Translations under genes and position numbers: made by a program
Notes under the pieces: model-generated
What the model saw: the letters and a program-made list of their open reading frames with translations, nothing else
Told to the model about the DNA's origin: nothing
Database searches by the model: none
In this document: positions 1 to 8,389 of the stretch, one piece after another
How the letters are laid out: every line of letters starts with the position of its first letter
How positions within the stretch are numbered: the stretch's first letter is position 1
Origin: Mycolicibacter arupensis
GTDB taxonomy: Bacteria; Actinomycetota; Actinomycetes; Mycobacteriales; Mycobacteriaceae
Direction: 5' to 3'
DNA: 64,000 bases
Assembly (NCBI RefSeq): GCF_002086515.1
Contig: NZ_MVHH01000022.1
Span: 1-64,000, forward strand

Positions 1-9
1 GTCACGGGC

Positions 10-25
10 AACAGGACTCTAAAAC
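10..25. repeat. Inverted copy of the sequence upstream of the small serine recombinase
   Basis: These 16 bases match the reverse complement of 8411-8426 at 15 of 16 positions (core GACTCTAAAAC). The partner lies just upstream of the small serine recombinase gene at 8445, between two TTTGACAGT direct repeats. The copy here sits directly left of the remnant of the HhH-GPD gene. The pair may be two recombination sites in opposite orientation, or the trace of an earlier rearrangement. The match is seen in the sequence; the role is inference. Confidence 0.4.
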
Positions 26-28
26 AGG

Positions 29-103
29 ATGGCCCCGTTCATTGGGGACATGCCAGACCCGTTTGCCCTCCTCACGGGCATGTTGCTCGACCAGCAAGTC
101 TAG
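29..103 (+). pseudogene. 5' remnant of the HhH-GPD target gene at the left element junction
   Basis: The frame reads DPFALLTGMLLDQQ just before the junction, which matches the conserved N-terminal stretch of the HhH-GPD protein encoded at 17599 (SPFALLVGALLDQQ). After the shared CAGCA bases (92-96) the frame runs into TAG at 101-103, so this piece cannot make the enzyme. Upstream of DPFALL the residues no longer resemble the family and a TAA lies at 20-22, so the remnant is only about 14 recognisable codons long. It could be the original host 5' end, cut by a second rearrangement, or the right end of another element lying to the left of the window. Confidence 0.6.
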
Positions 104-117
104 ATACGATTGCAACT

Positions 118-1731
118 ATGGGAAGTCAGGCGCTACGCGCTCTTGTCGGTGCTCGTGTCTCGGTAGTCCAAGGGCCTCAGAAGGTCTCGCACCTAGCCCA
201 GTTGGAGACGGCCACGAAGTGGGCCGAGGCCAAGGGCTACGAGATTGTCGGGACGTTTGAGGATCTCGGTGTATCGGCCGAGAAGCGCCCGGAGGATCGG
301 CCAGACCTTGGGCCGTGGCTGACGGACGAAGGCGCGGCGAAGTGGGACGTAATCGTTTGGTCCAAGATGGACCGCGCTTTCAGATCCACACGGCACTGCG
401 TCGACTTCGCCCGGTGGGCTGAGGAGCGGCACAAGGTCGTCGCGTTCGCGGACGACGGGCTGACTCTCAACTACCGGCCTGGAGCGACCAAGGGCATAGA
501 CGCGATGATGGCCGAGCTGTTCGTCTACCTCGGTTCGTTCTTCGCCCAGTTGGAACTCAACCGGTTCAAGACCAGGGCGCAGGACGCCCACCGCGCGATC
601 AGGCAGATGGACCGGTGGGCCTCCGGGGTTCCGCCGCTCGGGTTCAAGGTGGTTGACCATCCGAGCGGCAAGGGCAAGGGGCTCGCCACCGACGAGACCG
701 GCAAGGGCCTGCTGCATTCGATGGGCCGCCGTTTGTTGGACGGCTGGAGCTTTATCCGCATAGCGGCGTGGCTCAACGAGCCGTACGCCGATCCTCGGTG
801 TGGCCGCAAGCATGTTCATGGCTGCGAGTGCCGCGACGGTGCGGCCCTGACGAACATGGACCGCGCTCGGGTAGCGAGCGGTAAGCCCGCAAAGGCTCGA
901 CCGTGGACGGTCAACACCGTGATAGACGGGCTGACCTCTCCGAGGACGCAGGGCCTCAAGATGACCGGTCGCGGCAAGCACGCCATGGTCGTGCTCGACG
1001 CCGAGGGGGAGCCGATCCGGCTCGGGCCACCGACGTTCGACGCCGATACATGGAAGCAGATTCAGGAGGCCGCTCAGCTCCGCAAGATCGGCCGGCGGAC
1101 GCCGAGCAAGACGGCTAACCCAGTGCTGGGCGTAGCCGTGTGCGGTTGCACCGGCTGCCCAGCGTGCGAGGCTAAACAAGCAAATGGCATCTGCGGGGCC
1201 TCGCTGGCCCAGCAGATCACCCGTAAGAAGCTCGCAAGCGGCGAGATGGGGGAGTGGCGTTCGTATCGTTGCGGTCGAACTCCTTTGAACTGCAACGGTG
1301 TCTCCGCACGGGCTGAGGACGTTGATTTTCAGTTCACCCATGAGTTCACCTACCACCGAGGTGGCGAGCCGATGACCCGAAGCGTGTTCGTGCCCGGTGA
1401 GGATCACAGCGCCGAGCTGGAGCAGGTCAATGCGACGATTGACCGGCTCCGCATGGAATCCGACGCCGGTCTGCTGACGACGCCGGAGGATGAAAGTCTG
1501 TGGCTCGAGCGGATGAAAGCTCAAGTTGCCAAGCGGGACCAACTCGCGGCGACGCCGAGCCGAGCGGCTGGCTGGGTGACCGAGGAGACCGGCCAGACGA
1601 AGCGGGAAGCGTGGCTAGCCGCCTCCGAGGAGGAGCGGCGGCAGCTCTACCTAGACGCTGGGATGTTGTACGTCCAGAGGCGTAAGGGGGAGCGCAGCTA
1701 CTTCGACAGGGCATCGACACGGCCCAGGTGA
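118..1731 (+). CDS. Large serine recombinase (site-specific integrase)
   Basis: A 537-residue large serine integrase that would catalyse attP x attB integration of this element. The N-terminal resolvase-type catalytic domain (about residues 8-160) has the nucleophile candidate Ser15 in an R-x-S context, the conserved KMDRAFRS active-site segment and the FVYLGSFFAQLELNRF helix. It is followed by a recombinase domain and a zinc-ribbon-like region with cysteines near residues 342-352, 359-362, 386-389 and 396, then a C-terminal segment rich in charged residues predicted to be coiled coil. Length fits the family (about 450-600). It starts about 20 bp from the crossover, the usual arrangement. No excisionase or directionality factor is recognised in the window. 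Confidence 0.93.
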   Translation: MGSQALRALVGARVSVVQGPQKVSHLAQLETATKWAEAKGYEIVGTFEDLGVSAEKRPEDRPDLGPWLTDEGAAKWDVIVWSKMDRAFRSTRHCVDFARWAEERHKVVAFADDGLTLNYRPGATKGIDAMMAELFVYLGSFFAQLELNRFKTRAQDAHRAIRQMDRWASGVPPLGFKVVDHPSGKGKGLATDETGKGLLHSMGRRLLDGWSFIRIAAWLNEPYADPRCGRKHVHGCECRDGAALTNMDRARVASGKPAKARPWTVNTVIDGLTSPRTQGLKMTGRGKHAMVVLDAEGEPIRLGPPTFDADTWKQIQEAAQLRKIGRRTPSKTANPVLGVAVCGCTGCPACEAKQANGICGASLAQQITRKKLASGEMGEWRSYRCGRTPLNCNGVSARAEDVDFQFTHEFTYHRGGEPMTRSVFVPGEDHSAELEQVNATIDRLRMESDAGLLTTPEDESLWLERMKAQVAKRDQLAATPSRAAGWVTEETGQTKREAWLAASEEERRQLYLDAGMLYVQRRKGERSYFDRASTRPR

Positions 1732-1801
1732 CCGGCGACAAGAAAAGACCCTGCCACCGATTCGTCGGTGCAGTTCCTCTGACTCGTGATGTCAGAATGG
1801 A

Positions 1802-3013
1802 GTGGTGGTTTCATCAGCGGAAAGGCGGCTAGAGCGGGTCCTCAGGCAGTACGTCGACGAGCCCATCGACGCGGACTACCTGGAGATGTATCTCACCCCT
1901 GGTGCCTGGACGCAGGACCCCTTGGAACGCGCATTCGCATCTATCCATGGGCGGCTCGACAAAGAGTTCGATTTCATGAACCAGAAAGGGCGCAGTAGTG
2001 GGCCGTATCCAGGGGGCGGACACTTCAACGCTGATAACAGTCGCAGGTTGCTTGGCCTCATCGATGAGGTGGAGGAGCTGCGGCTGGCGCTGGAAAAGGT
2101 CGGAAAGTCGATGACTGTGGCGCCGGAGTACCAGCGCGTTCTGGACGGTGCTAAGACGTGGCTGGTCGACAGCGGCGGTAGTCCGATCCCTGAAGGCTTT
2201 ACGCCCGTGCGGGTCGAGAAGTACGACCCGGTATTCGGGTTGGCTGATGCCGCACTGGAATTGGCTGACCATTCGAAAGTCTCCCTCACCGTCGTGGGTG
2301 AGGGGTCCTACGCGATAGTCCATAAGTTCGTGGATCCAAACTACGAGATCAATGTCGCCCGGAAGAAGCTGAAGAACAACGTCGACGCGCGGGATGTCAA
2401 AAGGTTCCGCCGTGAGTACGAGATCATGAAGGGTCTCGACTTCCCGTACATCCTCAACGTCTATCGGTACGACGAAGTGGAGAACTCCTATACTATGGAG
2501 TTCTGCGAAAGCACGCTTGAGGACTATGTCAAGCGTCGAAACAACCAGCCGCAGTTTGACTTCAGCGTTCGACGCAGGATCGCGCTCCAGTTCCTATACG
2601 GACTGAACTATCTGCACAAGAAGGGCATCTGCCACAGGGACCTGAGCCTCAAGAACATCTTGCTTCGCGTGTTCTCGAACGGGGCCGTCACCGTCAAGCT
2701 CTCAGACTTCGGACTGGCGAAGCCGCGAGAGTCCGACTTCACGAAGACAGAGACCGAGATTCGGGGTACCTTCGTGGACCCTGCGCTGGACAGGTTTAAG
2801 GATTTCGAGCCGGTCAATGACATCTGGGTAGTCGGTTTCGTGCTCTCCTACCTTTTCAAGGGCGTCAATCGCCTCATAGCGGACTCGACTCCTCTTGGAC
2901 AGATCATCCAGAAGTGTTCGCATGCCGATCCGGCGCAGCGATACCAGACGGTGCTGGAGGTCATTGCGGCAGTCGAGAACCTGGATACCGAACCGATCGG
3001 CGATCCGGCCTAA
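1802..3013 (+). CDS. Cytosolic eukaryotic-like Ser/Thr protein kinase
   Basis: About 403 residues. The kinase domain occupies the C-terminal 240: glycine-rich loop GEGSYAIVHK near residue 165, VARKK lysine near 186, catalytic loop HRDLSLKN near 277 and DFGLAK near 302. The usual APE motif appears to be replaced by VDPAL, so the activation segment is atypical. Residues 1-160 form a separate domain I do not recognise. There is no transmembrane segment and no PASTA or other sensor, unlike the chromosomal mycobacterial Pkn kinases. The start is uncertain (GTG at 1802 or 1805; GGAG lies just upstream). It sits between integrase and an unknown gene in the cargo zone, a position where some islands carry phage-defence kinases; that role is inference. 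Confidence 0.85.
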   Translation: MVVSSAERRLERVLRQYVDEPIDADYLEMYLTPGAWTQDPLERAFASIHGRLDKEFDFMNQKGRSSGPYPGGGHFNADNSRRLLGLIDEVEELRLALEKVGKSMTVAPEYQRVLDGAKTWLVDSGGSPIPEGFTPVRVEKYDPVFGLADAALELADHSKVSLTVVGEGSYAIVHKFVDPNYEINVARKKLKNNVDARDVKRFRREYEIMKGLDFPYILNVYRYDEVENSYTMEFCESTLEDYVKRRNNQPQFDFSVRRRIALQFLYGLNYLHKKGICHRDLSLKNILLRVFSNGAVTVKLSDFGLAKPRESDFTKTETEIRGTFVDPALDRFKDFEPVNDIWVVGFVLSYLFKGVNRLIADSTPLGQIIQKCSHADPAQRYQTVLEVIAAVENLDTEPIGDPA

Positions 3014-3604
3014 CGGCAGTTGTCACGCCCGAACGATCGTGTAGTGACTGTGCCGTGTGCAGGCAGACCCGTTGTGGGATATGGGTTTACAGAAGATTGG
3101 CCACCTCTTGCCATACCATTCGATCTGTGATTGCAGGCCGAGGACTCGGGTCCAAGAGCGCGGGAACCGCAGCCGGTACACCTGCTCGGTGAGGAAACCG
3201 ACCTCGTGCTGCTCAGCGCGTCGGGCGAGGTGCCCGACTGCGGCCGGGGGCTCTCATCAGTGCTACCTAGCATCGGCGGTTGCCTCGCCCGCTTGACTGC
3301 GGGTCATCTTGCCGCCGTCTGGGCGCGGTAGGCCAACCGCAGAGACTCCAGCAGTTGCACCCGCGGTGCAGCTAGCCCTTGCAGCGGGTGCCCCTACCAC
3401 TGCTCTGGTGTTGCAGCGTGCAGCGTGCAGCGTCCGCCTCGCCCCCCTGCGTGGTGCCCACATTGCGCTGCGGCGCAAGCGGCACTGCGCCCTCCCGCTG
3501 CGCCTGCGGCCATGACTCGTCGGGCCGCGCTGCTCGCCCGACCCTGGCCCTGCTCTACGGCGTGTTCGTGCGGTTAGACGTAAGCAACTGCAAAGATCCA
3601 ACGC
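3014..3604. other. Gene gap of about 590 bp inside the element
   Basis: No convincing gene on either strand. Short open frames exist but have no recognisable product. Around 3415-3433 there is a small GCAGCGT tandem repeat. On the minus strand a 30-codon open stretch ending near 3305 reads like a protein C-terminus (residues LLESLRLAYRAQ) but is closed upstream by a stop, so it may be a decayed gene tail. The segment probably contains the promoter for the gene at 3605. Confidence 0.4.
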
Positions 3605-4237
3605 ATGGCAACGGCGGACGGACCAGCAGGCACCTACGCGGACCACGTAACCATCACTTTTAACCAGGTCTCGGACCGGTCCAGCGGATGCGTGCTCGAC
3701 AGCTTCCAGATAGGCGTCAACCCGAATGGCACCATCGACCTCGAATGGCTGACCGACGAGATCAAAGGCGTATTCCTTCAGCCCCCGGATCCAGAGACCG
3801 GCATCCGTTACCCGCTCGACAACTACATCTTGGCTCAGCGACGAACCGAAATGTCCTGGGGCGCGAGCGCTTCAGTCTTCCAGTTCATCGTTGACACCGC
3901 ATCCGGTATCGGCAAAGCCGGTGCCGGAGCAGTTGTGGGAGCGGCCATAAACGAGCTGGTTCAGAAGCTGAAAGCGCTTGGCTACCAAGTAATTACAGGA
4001 AAGCCCGGGGCTCTTTCCGATGACGAAGCGATTCGCCGGGGCCTGAACGCAATCGAAACTCATTACGAAACAACGCTATCGGACCTGTCTGCAAGGTCCG
4101 TGGAGAAGAATGAGTTTGGGCAACATGTTGTGGCTGCGAGTGACAGTGGTGGCTCAACCTACACGGTCACCTTCGTGGTACGGGGTGGCGTAACCGACGT
4201 TGTCTCGCGTAGCCACACGCTCCCAACTGGCAATTAG
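3605..4237 (+). CDS. Unknown protein next to the element kinase
   Basis: A 210-residue protein I do not recognise. The N-terminal half is polar, with many aspartates and prolines. The centre (about residues 98-120) has a glycine/alanine-rich stretch, GKAGAGAVVGAAI, that could be a short amphipathic or membrane-associating helix. The C-terminal part is predicted mixed alpha/beta with threonine- and valine-rich strands. There is no signal peptide, and cysteine is scarce. It lies 590 bp downstream of the kinase on the same strand and is followed at once by an integrase relic. It could be a kinase substrate or effector; nothing in the sequence proves this. Codon usage looks like coding DNA and the start is ATG. 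Confidence 0.6.
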   Translation: MATADGPAGTYADHVTITFNQVSDRSSGCVLDSFQIGVNPNGTIDLEWLTDEIKGVFLQPPDPETGIRYPLDNYILAQRRTEMSWGASASVFQFIVDTASGIGKAGAGAVVGAAINELVQKLKALGYQVITGKPGALSDDEAIRRGLNAIETHYETTLSDLSARSVEKNEFGQHVVAASDSGGSTYTVTFVVRGGVTDVVSRSHTLPTGN

Positions 4238-4472
4238 GCGCTCTGGCTCGTCTACCTCGGCTCGTTCTTCGCCCAGGTCGAACTCAGCCGGTTCAAGACC
4301 CGTGGCCTCGACATGAGACGACAGCGACCACCGTCAGCTCCTAGTAGACGCCGGCGTCCGGTTCGTCGTGGTCTCCGCTAGGTCGTTCCGAGGAGGCTTC
4401 TGGGTGCCATTTGGGCGGCGGCCATTGGGCAGGCCGACTGAGGAAGACCTCGTTGCGGTGCGAGAGGGGTAG
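4238..4472 (+). pseudogene. Relic of a second large serine integrase
   Basis: Directly after the preceding stop codon the frame reads LVYLGSFFAQVELSRFKTR, close to residues about 141-160 of the integrase at 118 (FVYLGSFFAQLELNRFKTR) but with many base changes, so it comes from a related, different integrase. From 4332 another frame reads RQLLVDAGVRFVVV, which resembles the extreme C-terminus of such integrases (RRQLYLDAGMLYV in the intact one), and ends at TAG 4470-4472. The middle 350 or so codons are gone. This looks like an internally deleted gene and points to an earlier element of the same family. Confidence 0.7.
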
Positions 4473-4846
4473 TTGTAGTCCTCGTTGCCTGCCGCGAGGA
4501 GCGTAGAGCAGGCCCGACGATCATCGTTGCCGGCGTTGGGCTGGCCCTCGATATCACGATGCCAGGGTGAGCGTGGTTTTTAGCGGGAGGGCTGCGTATG
4601 ACGTTTCAGCCCCTCGCAGCGACGATCGGAATCGTGATACAGGCAGTGAGTGTGACCATGACGGCTATGAGGCGGAACGTGGTGCCCCACTCGTTGATTG
4701 CGACCCGCACCGTCTTGATTGCGGCCCGCGCTGTCTTCCCGTTTCCCCGATTGAGGTGTAGTGCGCTGATCATCGACTCTTCCTTTGGTTCGGGGAATTT
4801 CGAAGGCGGAGGTTCAAAGGCTCCCGCGTGGCAATACGCGGCGCGA
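4473..4846. other. Non-coding stretch with a 21-bp tandem repeat
   Basis: No supported gene. Two imperfect 21-bp units (4696-4716 and 4717-4737, about 18 of 21 identical) form a small tandem repeat. An open frame starting at 4598 (MTFQPLAATIGIVIQ) spans it and overlaps the minus-strand gene that follows; it could encode a short hydrophobic peptide but lacks supporting features. Confidence 0.35.
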
Positions 4847-5719
4847 TCACTTCGAATCGCCCGAAATCGTGTTGTCGGCTACGGAGGTGTTCCCTTGCGC
4901 GGCAGCTTTGGCCTGGCTTTGAAGGAGGGACCGATCGAAGGTGCTAAAAGGTGACGCGAGCGCCCGGTGGTAGACCTCTCTGCGGCCAGCGGGATGCCTT
5001 GCGTCCGGCACCTTCTGGATTTTGGTCAACAGGACGCCGACGTTCATCAACTCTCGATAGCCTCGTTCAGCTGTCCGTTCTGAGATCCCGTACCAAGCTT
5101 GAGCTCTGCTGACCGGCATGGCGAAGGTTCTTTTGGTGGGGCTCTGCGTCTCGGCCAGGATGATGAGCAGCATCGCTTTGCCTGGGAGCGTCAACCGGTC
5201 GGCGTAGCCCGAAGTCCAGTACGCGTGGGGCAACGTGAAATAGCCCGGTCCGCCTTCCTCATCGTCCTCGCCGGGCCGGGACCAGAGTCCTCCCGTGCCC
5301 TCGTGCAACGGGTGGACGGCCAGAGCGTTTCCGGTCTCCGTGCGGTGCACAAGCTGTAGCTCGGTCAGGGCGTCGAATGCTTTCGACGCCGCACCGGGAC
5401 TGCAACGCGTCTTCGTCGACATCATTCGTGCCCAGGTACGCATCGAGATCGGGTCATCGCCGAGGATCGGCTCAAGTGCATGGAGGAGCAAGAGAGCGTC
5501 GAGCGGGCGGTGATGCCTACCGTGAACCAACTCGGCGAGCTTTGCTGCCCGCTCGGTCTCGTGGCGCTCCTTCTGGACGAAGACCTTCCTGAGCGGAACG
5601 TAACCCCGTTTCGCTGAAGCGAGCAGGCTGGCAACGGTCTCACCGGGCGACATCGGCGGCGCGTCTGGTTCGACCTCGTCGAAGGGGTCCTCCGGCGATG
5701 CGCTTTTGGTCTCGTTCAT
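4847..5719 (-). CDS. Winged-helix / replication-initiator-like protein of the element
   Basis: A 290-residue protein from the ATG at 5719; the frame stays open a little further upstream but that part is not protein-like. Residues about 65-140 form one helix-rich unit (LDALLLLHALEPILGDDPISMRTWARMM) followed by a loop and a second DNA-binding-like unit around residues 170-240 containing SRAQAWYGISERTAERGYREL, a typical helix-turn-helix in which GISERTAERGYREL would be the recognition helix. Repeated winged-helix domains of this kind occur in element replication initiators and in repressors. It lies alone on the minus strand between two gene-poor segments. Which of the two roles applies is not decided by the sequence. 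Confidence 0.65.
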   Translation of the reverse strand: MNETKSASPEDPFDEVEPDAPPMSPGETVASLLASAKRGYVPLRKVFVQKERHETERAAKLAELVHGRHHRPLDALLLLHALEPILGDDPISMRTWARMMSTKTRCSPGAASKAFDALTELQLVHRTETGNALAVHPLHEGTGGLWSRPGEDDEEGGPGYFTLPHAYWTSGYADRLTLPGKAMLLIILAETQSPTKRTFAMPVSRAQAWYGISERTAERGYRELMNVGVLLTKIQKVPDARHPAGRREVYHRALASPFSTFDRSLLQSQAKAAAQGNTSVADNTISGDSK

Positions 5720-6465
5720 GTCGGGAACGATACCTGCCGGGCGGGCACCGCGAGATGGTCTACGTAGCTGAAAGTGCACCTCTCAGGTGCCAGTTTGTGA
5801 GAGACATGGTACGACTATGGAACGCTCTCTGGTAAGCCCATGGGACACCAGATGGAACTGGGGCCTCAGGCGGTCACAATCAGGCAGTTTCAGCATCTCT
5901 TGTGGAGTGGCCGATGAATTCCTTCGAGCTCTCTCGGGCGTCGTAACTGCTCCGCGTCTCCCCGTCCCGTTCCAAAACCCGTACAGAATGGCTCGGCCGC
6001 ATAACCGACCGGTCGGGATGCACCCCTGGAGGGGTACCCCCTGGGGCCCCTGAACTGCGACGATGCCTGCGTCTCGTGTGCGAATTCCGATGTGCGTACC
6101 AGCGTGTCGCCTTGCGTCACTCAGCAACTCATGACCCTGCATGCCATATGTCAACCACCTGTAGTAACGCGAATGTCGGCTTGCTAACGAGCAAACACAT
6201 GCGTGTGCATATCCCCTGATCGCACGCTCTGTAAACCAGGGCATGCACCGCATGCGAACTGAGCAGCAACTCGCACTGGTGATGGGACACTTCCAGATCC
6301 TGCCCCGCTGCCTTGTGAATGAATGCGACGGCCACCAAGCTGTCGATTGTGTTATGCCATAGCTGATGCACTCGGGCAGTACGGCTGCAGATTGTTCCAG
6401 CGCAGCGCGGGCATCCCGTTGAAAAGGGTCTGGACCGGTTGTCAGCCTCGAGGGTGAAGTCGCCG
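5720..6465. other. Gene-poor segment with a strong GC hairpin
   Basis: About 745 bp with no supported gene. Around 6017-6052 the run CACCCCTGGAGGGGTACCCC followed by CTGGGGCCCC can fold into nested hairpins. A 36-codon frame at 6252-6362 (start MRTEQQLALV) exists but has no clear ribosome site. As the upstream region of the minus-strand gene at 5719 and the 3' side of the intein gene, it may contain regulatory or replication-origin sequence; I see no iteron array. Confidence 0.4.
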
Positions 6466-7920
6466 TCACTGATTACGCAAGTAACCAGGCGTCCGTTGGC
6501 GAATGAGTTGTCGCCGGCGATTGCGGATCGACTTGACCGAGCGGTGAAGCTCACTGGCGACGGCGCTGGTCGGCGCATCGTCGCAGCGCTTCAGGTGGCC
6601 GAGCTTGTCGAGAATGACGGCGTCCTCCTCGGGGGTGAATTGCTTCTTCCAACGCGGCGTTTGCCCGCCGGCATCGCGCCATGCCCGGCGATGGTCGGCC
6701 ACTTGGGTGTTATGGATGAGGTGGCCCATTGGACCGGCTTGATACAGGCGATCCGTGGCATCCACTTCGATCCGCCGGGTCGGCACGGTCTTGACTGCAC
6801 GAATGCTTGCGATGGTGACCCGGTTCCGAGAAGTGCCGTGCACTCGGCCAGCCTTTCGCGCAAAGGCGAAGGGCTGTATGCGCCAGGCGGTGAAGACCAC
6901 CCTGTAGTACCCGCCGTCGAGGCTCCGTGCGTCCGTCACGAAAGTGATAGTTGGCAACTGCCCAAGACCGCGAAGGAGCTCGACGACATCCTCGGCCAGG
7001 TGCCTTCTACCTATGAACACGCATTGCTGACTAGTTGTGGCGCAACCGTCGGTGTCCATCAGCCCTCGGAGGAGCTCCAGCCGTTGCTCGGTCCCCGACC
7101 ACATGTACTCAACTGGGATCTGCTTGCTGCGGAAGCATTCGATTTCTCGCAACCGGATTGCCGGGCTCGGGCGGTCAGCCGCTTGATATCCGGCGGCGCC
7201 GGAGAATGACAACCGGGCGGCATTTTGCCCAGATCTCAGTCGATGCGTGTGGATTCCCCGAGACGCGAGTTGACGCTCCAACTCCTCGACGTCCTCCCAG
7301 CCAGACGTGACGTTGCAGGCGCCCGTCGACCCGTCGCCGAGCCACACCCCCAACAGGTACGGGTCGACCGGAAGGTCAACGGTTGGGGTCTGCCTCGCTG
7401 CAGCGCGCGGAATCGCGAACTTGCGGCCATCCTCTGCCATCTCGCGGGTAGTCCTAACCCTCGACTGGGCGGCGGATGCCACCGCCTCGGTCAGCCACAG
7501 GTGGTCACCGCTCACAACGGTTGATGTCACGGCGCGGCCCGCCTGCTGCCCGCCGGCGAACATGACCTCGTAGCAGTCAAACCCAACCTCCGCTGGGGGT
7601 GCGTCTACCACCTGCACGGGCGACCCGTCGGAGCCGAAGATCAAGTCTCCGGATTGCAGCTGCCCCACTGTCGTCCATCCGGTCGGCGTGGGCATGGGTG
7701 TATCGACCGATATCCCCCCGGCATCGCTGACGGCCAAGTTGCTCTCGACGGCGTAACGGCGCGTCCGCTGCTGCGCGCTCACCCGCGCCCGATAGCCGGT
7801 GCTGTACTCGCGCTGCGCCGCGCTGCAGACCGCGCATCTGCACCGATGCCGCATGTACCCCGCCCTACCGTGCTCAAATTCGCAGGGCTCACCTGCCGTG
7901 CACCTCTTGCACGCACTCAT
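6466..7920 (-). CDS. Intein-containing small zinc/Myb-like DNA-binding protein
   Basis: 484 residues from the ATG at 7920, which overlaps the preceding frame's stop as ATGA. The first 70 residues have a cysteine/histidine cluster (CKRC, C, RCRCAVC and nearby histidines), a pattern common in short mycobacterial and phage zinc-binding proteins. Residues 71-404 are an intein with a homing endonuclease. The last 80 residues contain FTPEEDAVILDKLG, a SANT/Myb-like helix-turn-helix with a very basic tail. After splicing the host protein would be about 150 residues with an N-terminal zinc knuckle and a C-terminal DNA-binding domain. Its function is unknown; the setting suggests a phage-type regulator or replication accessory protein. 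Confidence 0.8.
   Translation of the reverse strand: MSACKRCTAGEPCEFEHGRAGYMRHRCRCAVCSAAQREYSTGYRARVSAQQRTRRYAVESNLAVSDAGGISVDTPMPTPTGWTTVGQLQSGDLIFGSDGSPVQVVDAPPAEVGFDCYEVMFAGGQQAGRAVTSTVVSGDHLWLTEAVASAAQSRVRTTREMAEDGRKFAIPRAAARQTPTVDLPVDPYLLGVWLGDGSTGACNVTSGWEDVEELERQLASRGIHTHRLRSGQNAARLSFSGAAGYQAADRPSPAIRLREIECFRSKQIPVEYMWSGTEQRLELLRGLMDTDGCATTSQQCVFIGRRHLAEDVVELLRGLGQLPTITFVTDARSLDGGYYRVVFTAWRIQPFAFARKAGRVHGTSRNRVTIASIRAVKTVPTRRIEVDATDRLYQAGPMGHLIHNTQVADHRRAWRDAGGQTPRWKKQFTPEEDAVILDKLGHLKRCDDAPTSAVASELHRSVKSIRNRRRQLIRQRTPGYLRNQ
6709..7710 (-). mobile_element. Intein with LAGLIDADG homing endonuclease
   Basis: A 334-residue intein inside the gene at 6466. Splicing block A starts at Ser71 (SVDTPMPTPTGWTTVGQL), so the first residue is serine rather than the commoner cysteine. 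Block B contains TSTVVSGDHLW with His140. The endonuclease has two LAGLIDADG-like motifs, YLLGVWLGDG near 188-197 and LLRGLMDTDG near 283-292, each with its acidic residue intact. Block F reads RIEVDATDRLYQAG and the C-terminal splice site is HN followed by Thr405. All residues needed for splicing and for cleavage appear present, so it is predicted active. Confidence 0.88.
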
Positions 7921-8369
7921 GGGCGCATCCAAGCACGACCTGCCGACCCGCCGTTAGGCATCGGGAGGCCGATCCTCAGCGGGCCAAAGTTGTCGTCGCT
8001 GGTCAGCTGTTGGGCGGCGAGAGGAGGCCCAACGGGGTGCCGGATCAATGTTCCTGGCGCAGGCTCAAACCCAGACCCAGGCCCAGGCTCGATAGACACG
8101 ATTTTCTCGATGCCTCTGACCTGCAGTTTTATAAGGAGTCGATTCGCTATTTGCCCCGTAGACGGCCGCTCCACGTGCCGTTGTGCCAAGGGTCGGAGAC
8201 GGTTTCCCGAGGGCTCCTGAGGCCTCTCGCACGGCGGCGCCACGAGTTCCTGATCGGGTCGGGGAGCTCTAAGGCCGTCGACTGGCCCCCAACGCGCCCC
8301 TGGGGCGATGAATGCCCATCTGGGGTGCACCCGTGTTGGGCATTTTGGCCACCGCCTAGGACTGTCCAA
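7917..8369 (-). CDS. Possible small gene translationally coupled to the intein gene
   Basis: An open frame of up to 150 codons whose TGA overlaps the ATG of the intein gene (ATGA), the main reason to take it seriously. The part nearest the stop (about the last 75 residues, with IVSIEPGPGSGFEPAPGTLI) looks more protein-like than the proline/arginine-rich beginning, so the true start may be internal and use GTG or TTG. No family recognised. It may equally be chance. Confidence 0.3.
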   Translation of the reverse strand: MDSPRRWPKCPTRVHPRWAFIAPGARWGPVDGLRAPRPDQELVAPPCERPQEPSGNRLRPLAQRHVERPSTGQIANRLLIKLQVRGIEKIVSIEPGPGSGFEPAPGTLIRHPVGPPLAAQQLTSDDNFGPLRIGLPMPNGGSAGRAWMRP

Positions 8370-8389
8370 CTGAAGTGCGAATCGAATTA

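Noticed and set aside
10..30. Possible tRNA anticodon arm at the left edge (GGACTCTAAAAC)
   Set aside because: The flanking bases do not pair into a stem and no other tRNA arms are present.
193..1542. Long minus-strand open frame opposite the integrase
   Set aside because: Antisense frame created by high GC; no domain, no ribosome site, and the plus-strand integrase is clear.
5783..6469. 228-codon minus-strand frame between the Rep-like gene and the intein gene
   Set aside because: Composition is not protein-like, it overlaps another frame, and no motif or ribosome site supports it.
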